Of a DNA stretch of 51,236 nt, positions 1-8,688 are shown piece by piece (position 1 is the first letter of the stretch; the number at the start of each line of letters is the position of its first letter). The notes under the pieces are model-generated. The model was not told the DNA's origin. It saw only the letters and a program-made list of their open reading frames with translations, and searched no databases. The stretch covers positions 1 to 51,236 of the forward strand of contig NZ_AYKF01000073.1 of the NCBI RefSeq assembly GCF_003732545.1. Reading direction: 5' to 3'. The translations under genes were made by a program, and so were the position numbers. Origin of the DNA: Salinisphaera orenii subsp. halophila YIM 95161 (lineage in GTDB: Bacteria > Pseudomonadota > Gammaproteobacteria > Nevskiales > Salinisphaeraceae).

Positions 1-529
1 ACCCGAACCGGAACCCGAACCGGAGCCCGCCCCGGAACCGGAACCTGAACCAGAGCCCGAACCGGAGCCCACGCCGGAGTCCACGCCGCAGCCCGAACGG
101 CAGGACGCGCGTCCGGACGCCGCCACACAGACGGCGACGGCAGCCGAGCCGGCCGGGGGCTCGGACGCAACCAGTGCCCGCGCCCAAGCATCGACGGCCG
201 GCGAGCAGGCTCAATCCGGATCGACGGGCAGCGTCTCCGACACCCCCGCCGACTACCGCGGCGAGCTGCGCGCCTGGTTGGCGAGGAGCAAGGAGTACCC
301 GCGGCGGGCGCGGCGCCTGCGCCAGGAGGGTACGGCCACGCTCTACTTCGTGATGGACCGCAACGGCAACGTGCTCGAATGGGAGATCCGCAAGAGCTCC
401 GGGCACCCGTTGCTCGACGAGGCGGTGGAGAACATGATCAAGCGCGCGGATCCGCTGCCGGCGCTACCGGACAACGTGTCGATGCAGCGGCTGGCGCTGA
501 CGGTGCCGGTGAGTTTCAAGCTGCGCTGA
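1..529 (+). CDS. tonB: TonB family energy transducer, C-terminal part (5' truncated by window edge)
   Basis: The reading frame is open from base 2 to the TGA at 527-529. It begins in a Pro-Glu repeat (PEPEPE type) followed by a Ser/Thr/Ala/Gln-rich linker, which is the periplasm-spanning region of TonB. The last 85 or so residues form a TonB C-terminal domain: a Tyr-Pro pair (KEYPRRARRL), then strands around GTATLYFVMDRNGNV and a conserved SSGHPLLDEAV helix. TonB carries proton-motive energy from ExbB/ExbD to outer-membrane receptors. The N-terminal membrane anchor lies outside the window, so exbB/exbD linkage cannot be judged. An internal TTG at 278 is not the true start because the frame continues upstream with TonB-like composition. 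Confidence 0.9.
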   Translation, partial: PEPEPEPEPAPEPEPEPEPEPEPTPESTPQPERQDARPDAATQTATAAEPAGGSDATSARAQASTAGEQAQSGSTGSVSDTPADYRGELRAWLARSKEYPRRARRLRQEGTATLYFVMDRNGNVLEWEIRKSSGHPLLDEAVENMIKRADPLPALPDNVSMQRLALTVPVSFKLR

Positions 530-743
530 GCGACGCGTCACCGCGTCTCCCGCCACCCAGCCCAGACCCGAGCGGATCAAGCACTCAGGGCCCGACGACG
601 GCGAGGACCGCCGCAATAAGACTACCCGTCGGCCGCCCGATAGCCTCGGGCTAGCGGATGTATACCGATGCCCGGGACCGATCGGGCGCTGCGCCACGTG
701 GGCCCGGCGAGACGGTAACCGAGGCGCATGGATCGCGTGGCGA

Positions 744-1244
744 TCAGGCCTCGTCGCCGGCCGCGACCGAGGGCGCCAGGTTGCGCTTGAGCTCTTCCGC
801 GTCGTAGACGTCCGCGCCGTTGTCGGGCAGCTCGTCGCCGAGCTGAATCTCCAGCACGGTCTCGTAGCGGGTCCGGCTCTGCCCGCCGGTGGAATAGCCG
901 ATGCTCGTACCCCAGAAGGGATAGCCCCAGCCGTAGCCGATGCTGGTGCTCGGCCCGCCGCCGGAATAGCTGGTCACCGGGGACGTCTCGCGCGAGGTGA
1001 TCCGAAAACGATCGGCACCGTGGCCGAGGGCCACGTCGGCGGCCCGGAACAGGGCGTAATTCTCGACCGTTTCGCGTGCCATGCCGTAGTCGCCGGCGAA
1101 GCTCACGCGGTAGCGATCGCTGGTCAGTGCGTTGTCGCGATAGCCGAAATCGCCCGGTTCGGCGGCCGGACGATAGGCCGGACCGCTCGCACACGCGGTG
1201 AGCACGGCACAGATCAGCGCGACGATGGCGATGCGTGACTTCAT
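744..1244 (-). CDS. CC0125/CC1285-type lipoprotein
   Basis: This encodes a 166-residue protein starting MKSRIAIVAL with a lipobox (VLTAC) near residue 18, so it is probably a lipid-anchored envelope protein. The mature part has the pattern YRVSFAGDYG-x-ARETVENYALFRAADVAL, typical of small proteobacterial lipoproteins named after CC0125/CC1285, whose role is unknown. A Gly/Tyr-rich stretch (YGWGYPFWGTSIGYS) follows. I chose the ATG at 1244 because it sits directly before the signal peptide; the frame extends far upstream, but that extension has no protein-like features. It converges with tonB. Confidence 0.8.
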   Translation of the reverse strand: MKSRIAIVALICAVLTACASGPAYRPAAEPGDFGYRDNALTSDRYRVSFAGDYGMARETVENYALFRAADVALGHGADRFRITSRETSPVTSYSGGGPSTSIGYGWGYPFWGTSIGYSTGGQSRTRYETVLEIQLGDELPDNGADVYDAEELKRNLAPSVAAGDEA

Positions 1245-1845
1245 GTCTCCACTATAACTCGAACCCGGCCGTTTGGATGCACCCTCGGAACGGCGTCGCA
1301 GTCGCCGCCGATGCGCGGCCGGAGTTGCCGGCGAGGCCGGCCGTGGACGCTCTCTCGGCAGCTCAAGCCACGCGCCGGGCGCACCCGGATGCGCAACGGC
1401 GGCGAGCCTGCCCGCTTCGCCTTGGCGCGCAGGCCGAGGCGGCCACAACGCCGATGCGCAGCGAAGTCCGTTACCCGACTGCTTCGCCAAGCGACCGGCC
1501 TTCCGATGGCCCCGGTCGGGCGACGAGCCACAGCCTGATGGCAACGGCCTACGAACAGGTCGCCGGCCGACAACGGCACCGCTCGTACGCAAGGTCGCCG
1601 GTCGCCGGTCGCCGGTCGCCGGTCGCCGCACGATCGAAGTAGCTTTGATACGAACACGCGTGCAGATATCGCGCAGTTTCGGGCCCGCGTCATGCGCCGG
1701 CAGACCGCGACACGGGACTGCGCACGCCCGCGCCCCGAGCGTGCGACCGTCGCCCGGACGACCGCCACGGGCTCGGCGCCCCGGCCCCGTGTTCGCTAGA
1801 ATGGCGCGTTCGACGCGGCCTGTCGCCGCCGCCGGGGAGATACGC
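1245..1845. other. Gene-poor gap with candidate -10 for the TRAP genes
   Basis: About 600 bases lie between the divergent lipoprotein and dctQ genes. Long open frames exist on both strands, but they are low-complexity Arg/Ala/Gly/Pro translations with no recognisable domain, as expected from GC-rich non-coding DNA. The gap contains a heptamer tandem repeat (1593-1627). Near its right end, TAGAAT at 1797-1802 could be the -10 element of dctQ; I see no convincing -35. GGGGAG lies a few bases before the dctQ ATG. Confidence 0.5.
1593..1627. repeat. Five tandem copies of GGTCGCC
   Basis: Five exact head-to-tail copies of the heptamer GGTCGCC occupy 1593-1627 in the gap before dctQ. The unit is not a multiple of three and lies outside any credible gene. 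Such a run can change length by replication slippage. No protein-coding role is apparent. Confidence 0.9.
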
Positions 1846-2418
1846 ATGTCCATACTGCTCGCCTTGGCGCGCGTCATCGACGCGCTGTCCAACGGGGTCG
1901 GCAAGCTGATGTGGTGGCTGACCGCCGCCATGGTGCTGATCGGCGCCTACAACGTCATCACCCGCTATCTCGGCCAGTATCTGGGGATGCAGCTCAGTGC
2001 CAACGTCTATCTCGAGCTGCAGACCTATGCCTTCGATCTGATCTTCCTGCTGGGCGCGGCTTATGTACTGCGCGCCGACGCCCATGTGCGGGTGGACATC
2101 ATCTACAGCCGTCTCGGCGCGCGGGCGCGTGCCGCCATCGACATCTTCGGCACGCTCGTTTTCCTGATTCCGTTCTGTGTCTTCGGGCTGTACTTCTGCT
2201 ACGGCTACGTCGAACGCTCCTGGGCGGTGATGGAACAGAGCCCCAACCCCGGCGGCCTGGCGCGCTACCCGATCAAGACCGTGATTCTGGTGGCCTTCGG
2301 CATGCTGCTACTGCAGGGCATCAGCGAGATCATCAAGAACGCCGCGCTGCTGACCGGCCATCGCCGCGTCGACGAGAGCGGCACGGCCCACGCCGCCGAG
2401 CGCGCGGACGCACTCTGA
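1846..2418 (+). CDS. dctQ: TRAP transporter small membrane subunit (DctQ type)
   Basis: This encodes a 190-residue inner-membrane protein with four predicted helices, around residues 23-43, 63-80, 103-127 and 143-163, matching the DctQ/TRAP small permease family. DctQ pairs with DctM and a periplasmic binding protein for sodium-driven uptake of organic acids. The ATG at 1846 follows a good Shine-Dalgarno (GGGGAG). Its TGA overlaps the dctM start by one base (TGATG), so translation is probably coupled. Substrate specificity cannot be read from this subunit; the associated binding protein suggests 2-oxoacids. Confidence 0.9.
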   Translation: MSILLALARVIDALSNGVGKLMWWLTAAMVLIGAYNVITRYLGQYLGMQLSANVYLELQTYAFDLIFLLGAAYVLRADAHVRVDIIYSRLGARARAAIDIFGTLVFLIPFCVFGLYFCYGYVERSWAVMEQSPNPGGLARYPIKTVILVAFGMLLLQGISEIIKNAALLTGHRRVDESGTAHAAERADAL

Positions 2419-3788
2419 TGGATTACCTGTCCCTGTGGATGTTCGCGGCCGCGATCGGCCTGCTGCTCATCGGCTATCCGGTGGCCTTCAGCCTCGGCGG
2501 CACGGCCGTGCTGTTCACCCTGATCGGCAGCGACCTGCTGCCCGACATGGGGGTCACGCTGCCCTGGGAACCGGCGTTCCGCGTGGCCCGGCTCAATATC
2601 CTGCCGGGGCGCATCTTCGGCAATATCATGAACAACTACGAACTGGTCGCCGTACCGTTCTTCGTGTTCATGGGCGTGATGCTGGAAAAATCCCGGCTGG
2701 CCTCGGACCTGCTCGAGACCATGGGGCTGCTGTTCGGCCGCATGCGCGGCGGCCTGGCGATCTCCGTGGTCGTGGTCGGCACCCTGCTGGCCGCCTCCAC
2801 CGGGGTGGTCGGCGCCTCGGTGGTGACCATGGGCGTTCTGGCGCTGCCGGTGATGCTGAAGTACAACTACGACAAGGGTCTGGCCAGCGGTACGGTGGCC
2901 GCCTCGGGCACGCTCGGCCAGATCATCCCGCCGAGCATCGTGCTGATCATCCTGGGCGATCAGATGCAGGTTTCGGTGGGCGATCTGTTCCTGGGCGCCC
3001 TGCTGCCCGGCGTGCTGCTGGCCGGGCTGTTCATCGCCTGGATCGCCTTCGTGGCCCTGCGCTATCCGGAACGCGCGCCGGCCCTGCCCGCGGCCGAACG
3101 CAATCTCGGCGCACGTCGGCTGCTCATGCGCATGGCGGTCATGATGGCGCCGCCGCTGGCGCTCATCCTGGTCGTGCTCGGCACCATCTTCGCGGGCATC
3201 GCCGCCCCCGCCGAGGCCGGCGCCATGGGCGCGCTCGGCGCCTCGCTGCTGGCACTGGCCAACGGCCGCCTGAACTGGCCGAACCTGCGCGCGGTGATGG
3301 ATCAGACCGTCAAGCTCACGGCGATGGTCTTCGTGATCCTGCTGGGCGCGACCGCCTTCACCATGGTCTTCGCCGCCCTCGGCGGACCCGGGCTCGTGGA
3401 CGACATGCTGGTGAACCTGCCCGGCGGCACGCTGAGCTTTTTGTTCTTCACGATGCTCGTGATCTTCGTGCTGGGGTTCTTCATCGACTTCATCGAGATC
3501 AGCTTCATCGTGGTCCCGGTGATCACGCCGATCGCGATCAAGCTTGGCGTCGATCCGCTCTGGTTCGCCGTGATGATCGCGCTGAACCTGCAGGCTTCGT
3601 TCCTGACCCCGCCGTTCGGCTTCGCGCTGTTCTATCTCAAGGGCGTGGCGCCGCCGGCGATCCGCACCATCGACATCTATCGCGGGGTAATGCCGTTCAT
3701 CGCCATCCAGCTGCTGGCGCTGGTTCTGCTCTGGCTGTTCCCGCAGATCGTGCTCTGGCTGCCGCACCTGAGCGACGCCGTGCGGTAG
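2418..3788 (+). CDS. dctM: TRAP transporter large permease (DctM type)
   Basis: This encodes a 456-residue, highly hydrophobic protein with a dozen or more membrane segments, the usual DctM length. Family hallmarks include the N-terminal GYPVAFSLGG, the central ASTGVVGASVVTMG and GLASGTVAASGTLGQIIPPS segments, and the C-terminal LTPPFGFALFYLKGVAPP. It is the ion-coupled transport channel of the TRAP system. It starts on the ATG overlapping the dctQ stop. Its 3' end converges on the binding-protein gene with a gap of about 45 bases. Confidence 0.93.
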   Translation: MDYLSLWMFAAAIGLLLIGYPVAFSLGGTAVLFTLIGSDLLPDMGVTLPWEPAFRVARLNILPGRIFGNIMNNYELVAVPFFVFMGVMLEKSRLASDLLETMGLLFGRMRGGLAISVVVVGTLLAASTGVVGASVVTMGVLALPVMLKYNYDKGLASGTVAASGTLGQIIPPSIVLIILGDQMQVSVGDLFLGALLPGVLLAGLFIAWIAFVALRYPERAPALPAAERNLGARRLLMRMAVMMAPPLALILVVLGTIFAGIAAPAEAGAMGALGASLLALANGRLNWPNLRAVMDQTVKLTAMVFVILLGATAFTMVFAALGGPGLVDDMLVNLPGGTLSFLFFTMLVIFVLGFFIDFIEISFIVVPVITPIAIKLGVDPLWFAVMIALNLQASFLTPPFGFALFYLKGVAPPAIRTIDIYRGVMPFIAIQLLALVLLWLFPQIVLWLPHLSDAVR

Positions 3789-3833
3789 CACCGCCCCGGC
3801 GCCGCTACCGCACGGCGATCGCCGCGGCCGCGT

Positions 3834-4919
3834 TCAGGCGAGATCGCCGTTCACGTAGCGCAGATAGCGATACTCGCTGGCATTCGTCCAGGTCCGCACG
3901 CTGTCCCGAAAGCCCGTCCACTGCTCGTAGACCCGGGCATAGAACTTGTCCTGTTCGGCGTGCTCGGCCTGGATCTCGTCGGTGTACTTCTCCAGCACCT
4001 GCAGCACATCCGCCGGAAATGTGCGCACCTCGGCGCCGCCGTCGATCAGCCGCTGCAGCGCGGGGCCGTTCTTGGCCATGTACTCCGAGAACATGCGCTC
4101 GTTGGCGGCACGCGCGACCGTCTGGATGATCTCGCGGATATCGGCGGGTAGGTCCTTGTAGATGTCGAGATTGGCGTAGAGTCCCAGCGTTGCGCCCGGC
4201 TCGGCCCAGCTCGGCATGTAGTAGTACTTGGCCGCCTCGTGCAGCTTGAGGATCTCGTCGTCGTAGGGACTGACCCAGTCGGCGGCGTCGATGGTGCCGC
4301 GATCGAGGGCGAAATAGACCTGGCCGCCGGGCAGGTTCTGGATATTGACGCCGGCGCGCGCCATCACCTGGCCGCCCAGGCCGGGGAAGCGCATCTTCAG
4401 TCCCTTGAGATCCGCCGGGCTGTTGATCTCCTTGTTGAACCAGCCGCCGGTCTGGCCGCCGGTGTTGCCGGCGGTGAAGGCGATCAGATTGCTGCGGGCG
4501 TTGAGTTCGTTCCACAGGTCCACGCCGCCGCCGGACTGCAGCCAGGCGTTCTGCTGCATGCCGGTCAGGCCGAACGGCATGGCGGTGAAAAAGGCATGCG
4601 CCGGATTCTGGCCGATGTAGTAGTAGGACGCCGTGTGCCCGAGCGCGAAGGCGCCGCTGGCCACGCTGTCGAAGACTTCCAGCCCGCCGACCTGCTCGCC
4701 GGCCGGAAAGACCTCGACCGTCACATCGCCGTCGGTGGCCGCCTCGATCGCGCGGCCGATGTACTGCGCGGTGCCGAACAAGGTGTCTAGCGAGGTCGGC
4801 CAGGAGGTGACCATGGCCAGGTTGAAGGTCTTGTTCTTGGCGATGGTCAGCGGCGAGAACACGCTGCTGGCCGCGGCCGCCGCCCCGGCGGCACCGGTCA
4901 GAAAATGGCGTCGTTTCAT
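3834..4919 (-). CDS. dctP: TRAP transporter substrate-binding protein, TakP-like (2-oxoacid type)
   Basis: This encodes a 361-residue periplasmic solute-binding protein. The N-terminus KRRHFLTGA with an Ala-rich core looks like a twin-arginine signal peptide, so export may be folded and Tat-dependent. The mature protein reads as a DctP-family receptor: MVTSWPTSLDTLFGTAQ near the start, FPAGEQVGGLEVFDSV, and a C-terminal-lobe block GGQVYFALDRGTIDAADWV-x-PYDD. That block resembles TakP, the binding protein for 2-oxo monocarboxylates; the ligand is inferred, not shown. I chose ATG 4919 because AGGAG precedes it and the signal peptide starts there. The gene lies opposite dctQM rather than in line with them. 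Confidence 0.9.
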   Translation of the reverse strand: MKRRHFLTGAAGAAAAASSVFSPLTIAKNKTFNLAMVTSWPTSLDTLFGTAQYIGRAIEAATDGDVTVEVFPAGEQVGGLEVFDSVASGAFALGHTASYYYIGQNPAHAFFTAMPFGLTGMQQNAWLQSGGGVDLWNELNARSNLIAFTAGNTGGQTGGWFNKEINSPADLKGLKMRFPGLGGQVMARAGVNIQNLPGGQVYFALDRGTIDAADWVSPYDDEILKLHEAAKYYYMPSWAEPGATLGLYANLDIYKDLPADIREIIQTVARAANERMFSEYMAKNGPALQRLIDGGAEVRTFPADVLQVLEKYTDEIQAEHAEQDKFYARVYEQWTGFRDSVRTWTNASEYRYLRYVNGDLA

Positions 4920-5066
4920 GTCGTCATGGCTCCTCTTGTCAGCCCGCGCCGCGACGCCGCGGGCCTCGCGGCCCGACGTGCGACGGATTGTTGTCGAATA
5001 CAAAAGCGGCCCCAGCCTGCCGCAGCCGAGCGCCCGCGGGAAGTCGACCTTGGCCGCAGGCAGCGA

Positions 5067-5723
5067 CTAGCCGGCTCCGCGTCCCGGCGGATTGCGGCGC
5101 CAGTACATGATCATGGCGAAACCGAAGGCCATGCCACCCAGATGCGCGAAATGGGCCACACCTGCCTGCGTACCGGTGACGCCGAAGAACAGCTCGAGCG
5201 CACCGTAGCCGATCACCAGCCATTTCGCGGTCATCGGAATCGGCGGTATGAGCAGCATCACGCGGGCGTTGGGAAACATCATGCCGAAGGCGAGCAGCAC
5301 CCCGAACAGCCCGCCCGAAGCACCGACCGTCGGCACCACCTCGCCCGGCGAGAACAGATACAGCACCACCACCTGCGTCACCCCGGCGCCGACCACGCAG
5401 ACCAGGTAGTAGATCAGAAAACGCTGGCCACCCCAGACCTGTTCCACGACACGACCGAACATCCACAAGCCGAACATGTTGAAGAACAGGTGCCCGAAGC
5501 CGCCGTGCAGGAAACCGTAGGACAGCAGCTGCCAGAACTCGAAGCCCACGGTCCCCGGCCCGCTCGACGTACCCACCCGGTATTCGCCGAACGGCCACAG
5601 CGCGAAGTACTGCATCGCGGGTTCCGCGGCATACAGCAGAAACAGAAAGCCCACACCGTTGGCGATGAGCAGCCACTTGATCATCGGTGGCACGCGGGAC
5701 ACGGCAAAGGGATCCTGGCGCAT
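5067..5723 (-). CDS. Rhomboid family intramembrane serine protease
   Basis: This encodes a protein of about 218 residues with six membrane helices. The catalytic dyad is visible: Ser136 in GASGG and His194 in AHLGG. The loop/helix motif HGGFGHLFFNM (His73, His78, Asn82) is the conserved rhomboid oxyanion-hole region. Rhomboids cleave membrane helices of substrate proteins; the substrate here is unknown. The start is uncertain: ATG 5723 (MRQDPF) is used, ATG 5684 (MIKWLL) would give a shorter but complete rhomboid core, and neither has a clear ribosome-binding site. It lies upstream of dctP on the same strand, 147 bases apart. Confidence 0.88.
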   Translation of the reverse strand: MRQDPFAVSRVPPMIKWLLIANGVGFLFLLYAAEPAMQYFALWPFGEYRVGTSSGPGTVGFEFWQLLSYGFLHGGFGHLFFNMFGLWMFGRVVEQVWGGQRFLIYYLVCVVGAGVTQVVVLYLFSPGEVVPTVGASGGLFGVLLAFGMMFPNARVMLLIPPIPMTAKWLVIGYGALELFFGVTGTQAGVAHFAHLGGMAFGFAMIMYWRRNPPGRGAG

Positions 5724-6529
5724 GGGCGAGTCGGGCCGAAGGCGAGTAAAACGCGTCAAGGATAACCCATCCACGTCCGGACTCGAATCAAGCAACGACG
5801 ATCGCCGCGCCTATCCAGTGCCGGCTCGCACCGAGCGGTCGGCCGCCATGCGGCCACCGCACCGTCGACGTCGAACCGACAGGGCCGCCTCGGCGTCGAC
5901 ACGAAAGCGCGAGCCGCGCCAATCCGCTCCGACCAAGCCTGCGCTGAACTCTGGAGTGCCCCGCCACATCACCGACCCAGGACTGCCCCTCGGGACGCCC
6001 ATCGGTCATGGCCCGCGCCGCTGATCGGATGACACGTCCGCGTGACCGACTGCGCCGTCGTGACGGACCGGAAAAGATGACGCGGGAAACGCGGGATCGA
6101 CGAATGACTCACCCGCCCACCCGGCGGCCACGGCGGGGGCCACCCGACCTCCGTCGCTTTTCGGCGAATGCCCGACGCGAACCCGTCAGCGCGCCGATCC
6201 GGCCTCGCCCCCGAGAAACCGCCCATTCCGTCACCCGGCAACGCCCACGCCCGCGTCGGGCCCGATGCCGCTGACATCGACCCGGCGCCGTCGAGCGCAC
6301 GAAGCGATGGCCCCGCGTGACGAGACGCCCTACCCAGATCGGGCGATCGCACGCCACCGGGAACGCAGGCATGCGGGCTCGGACAGACTCGGGCAGCACG
6401 ACGGGGGGAAACCGGGGCGTCGCTCGACTATTCCACAGGAAGCGATCACCGCCCCGAAGATCCGCCGGAATCGACCGACGCCGGACAATACGACGGTCCG
6501 AGCAGCGAGACGTCATGCCTGCGCCCATG
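5724..6529. other. Large gene-free gap
   Basis: Roughly 800 bases without a credible gene. Open frames on both strands translate into Arg/Pro/Ala-rich sequence without domains, initiation sites or hydrophobic periodicity. No RNA gene, repeat shared with other gaps, or transposase remnant was recognised. The gap ends at the terminator of the BCCT transporter gene. Confidence 0.5.
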
Positions 6530-6570
6530 AAAAAGGCCCGGCACCGCAGAAGCAGTGCCGGGCCCGTTTT
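6530..6570 (-). terminator. Intrinsic terminator of the BCCT transporter gene
   Basis: A perfect 10-bp stem (GGCCCGGCAC at 6535-6544 with GTGCCGGGCC at 6555-6564) and a 10-base loop. On the minus strand it is followed by five U residues (A run at 6530-6534). It lies just after the stop of the BCCT gene. The plus strand also has CGTTTT after the stem, so it may work in both directions. Confidence 0.88.
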
Positions 6571-6579
6571 CGGGACGGA

Positions 6580-8577
6580 CTATCGGACCAGGTAGAGGAA
6601 GTGCAGGTGCTTCTCGTACTGGTCGAGAATATCGCCGATCAGCTGCTCCCGGGAGTAGCCGACCACGTTGTACTGCTGGCCGCCCTCGCGCAGGAAGACC
6701 TCGGCACGGTAGTGCTCGCGGCCCTTGGCGCTGCCCGGCGGCTCGCCCTTGAGCGCGCCCATGTAGAACGACGGCGCGGTGAACCGGCGTGCCCGCACGC
6801 CGTAGACGAAGTCGATCTCGGCACCGTGCTCCACCCGGAGGTAGCAGCGGTCCTCCTCGCAGTTGATCTGGGTCGCCATCTCGCTTTCCTCGAACTGCTT
6901 GGCGACCTCCTGCATCGCCGGCTCGACGGTCTCCTTGAGGAAGCTGTCGATCTGCGTCCGACGCGGCGAGGACACCAGCGTCTTGAGACGCTGCTCCCAG
7001 CCGCCGGCGCCGAAGCCGGCCACGTTGTAGGGCGTGTTCATCACGCTGCGCATGCTGTCCTGCTTGATCGCCTCGACGCTCAGCGACTTGTACAGGCAGT
7101 AGGCCATGATCAGGATGATGACGGTGATCGGCAGCGCCGAGGCCAGCGATGCCGCCTGGAGCGCGCCGATGCCGCCGGCGACCAGCAGCACGATCGCCAC
7201 GACACCCTCGAGCACGGCCCAGAAGATCCGCTGCCAGACCGGCGGCTCGCTGCCGTCCTTGGCGGTGAGGATGTCGATGACCAGGGAACCGGAGTCCGAG
7301 GAGGTCACGAAGAACGTCACCACCAGAATCGTGCCGAGAACCGACGTCAGCCAGGTCAGCGGGAACTGCTCGAGGAAGTAGAACAGCGCCGTGGACGTGC
7401 TGTCGTTGACGGCATCGACCAGATCGGTGGCACCATCGGCCATGATCATGTGAAGCGCCGTATCGCCGAAGGCGGTCAGCCAGAGGAAGGTGGCGCCCAC
7501 CGGCACGATCAGCACGCCGAGCACGAACTCGCGGATGGTCCGGCCGCGCGAGACCCGCGCGACGAACATGCCGACGAACGGCGACCAGGAGATCCACCAT
7601 GCCCAGTAGAACAGGGTCCAGCCGCTCATGAAGCTATCGGTGTCCTCGTCGCCCGTATAGGCGTACGAGTTGAACGTCATGTCGACGATGCTCGAGAAAT
7701 AGTTGCCGATGTTCTGCGACAGCGACTGGAAGATGAACAGGGTCGGGCCCAGCACCAGCACGAACAGCAGCAGCGCCGCGGCGAGCCAGAGGTTGAGCTC
7801 GGAAATACGGCGGATACCGCCGTCCAGGCCCAGCACCACCGAAAGCGTCGCCATGGCGGTGATGATCGCGATCAGTACGATCTGCGTGGTGATGCCTTCC
7901 GGCACGTCGAAGACGAAATTCAGGCCGGAGTTGACCTGCTGCGCGCCGAGGCCCAGCGACGTGGCCACGCCGAACAGGGTACCGAACACCGCCAGCACGT
8001 CCACCGCGTGGCCGATGGGACCGTAGATGCGGTTGCCGATCAGCGGATAGAAGGCGGAACTCAGACGCAGCGGCAGGTTGCGGCGGAAACTGAAGTAGGC
8101 CAGACACAGGCCGACGACGGCATAGACCGACCAGGCGTGCATACCCCAGTGGAAGAAGGTCAGCCGCATGGAGTCGCGCGCGGCCATTGCCGTCGACGCG
8201 TCCCCGGTGGGCGGGTTGTCGTAGTGCAGCACCGGCTCGGCCACGCCGTAGAACATCAGCCCGATGCCCATGCCGGCCGAGAACAGCATCGCGAACCACG
8301 ACAGATAGCTGAAATCCGGCTCGCTGTGATCCGGTCCCAGCCGGAACTGCCCGTAGCGCGAGGCCGCCAGCACGATGCAGAAGATCAGGTAGACGCCGAC
8401 GGCGGACAGATACAGCCAGCCGAAGGTCTCGATCAGCCAGCTCTGCATGCCGCTGAAAAACGAATTGGCCACGTCCGGCATCGCCGCGCCGAACACGACC
8501 AATATGCCGATTACGATCACGGACGGGTAGAACACCGGCGGGTTGATACCCGCCTTCGTCGGCTGGTCGTCACTCAT
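6580..8577 (-). CDS. betT: BCCT family transporter, BetT-like (choline/glycine betaine uptake)
   Basis: This encodes a 665-residue secondary transporter. The N-terminal 500 or so residues hold twelve membrane helices with the BCCT signatures GMGIGLMFYG (102-111) and the tryptophan motif WWISWSPF (327-334). The hydrophilic C-terminal tail of about 150 residues matches the long-tailed BetT subgroup, in which the tail takes part in osmotic sensing. BetT proteins import choline, and some import betaine, using proton or sodium gradients. No choline oxidation genes (betA/betB) are nearby, and the same window encodes betaine synthesis from glycine, so betaine itself is an equally likely substrate. 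It is monocistronic, ending at a strong terminator. Confidence 0.88.
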   Translation of the reverse strand: MSDDQPTKAGINPPVFYPSVIVIGILVVFGAAMPDVANSFFSGMQSWLIETFGWLYLSAVGVYLIFCIVLAASRYGQFRLGPDHSEPDFSYLSWFAMLFSAGMGIGLMFYGVAEPVLHYDNPPTGDASTAMAARDSMRLTFFHWGMHAWSVYAVVGLCLAYFSFRRNLPLRLSSAFYPLIGNRIYGPIGHAVDVLAVFGTLFGVATSLGLGAQQVNSGLNFVFDVPEGITTQIVLIAIITAMATLSVVLGLDGGIRRISELNLWLAAALLLFVLVLGPTLFIFQSLSQNIGNYFSSIVDMTFNSYAYTGDEDTDSFMSGWTLFYWAWWISWSPFVGMFVARVSRGRTIREFVLGVLIVPVGATFLWLTAFGDTALHMIMADGATDLVDAVNDSTSTALFYFLEQFPLTWLTSVLGTILVVTFFVTSSDSGSLVIDILTAKDGSEPPVWQRIFWAVLEGVVAIVLLVAGGIGALQAASLASALPITVIILIMAYCLYKSLSVEAIKQDSMRSVMNTPYNVAGFGAGGWEQRLKTLVSSPRRTQIDSFLKETVEPAMQEVAKQFEESEMATQINCEEDRCYLRVEHGAEIDFVYGVRARRFTAPSFYMGALKGEPPGSAKGREHYRAEVFLREGGQQYNVVGYSREQLIGDILDQYEKHLHFLYLVR

Positions 8578-8616
8578 GTGTCACTTGTCGCCTTGTCTGC
8601 GGTAATCCCCTTTCTA

Positions 8617-8648
8617 TCTATAACATGCCTGTCGTCGTCTAACGACAG
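8617..8648 (-). promoter_or_regulatory. Candidate promoter -10 and inverted repeat upstream of the BCCT gene
   Basis: On the minus strand, TATAGA (8622-8617) resembles a -10 box about 40 bases before the BCCT start codon. Immediately upstream lies an inverted repeat, CTGTCG and CGACAG separated by eight bases (8629-8648), where a regulator could sit between or over the promoter elements. The protein that would bind is unknown. No clean -35 was found. Confidence 0.35.
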
Positions 8649-8688
8649 TCGCAGGACGCCAGCGGGATCGGCGCAGCCGGCGCGAACG

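Noticed and set aside
1593-1627. CRISPR-like repeat
   Set aside because: Seven-base direct units with no spacers and no cas genes.
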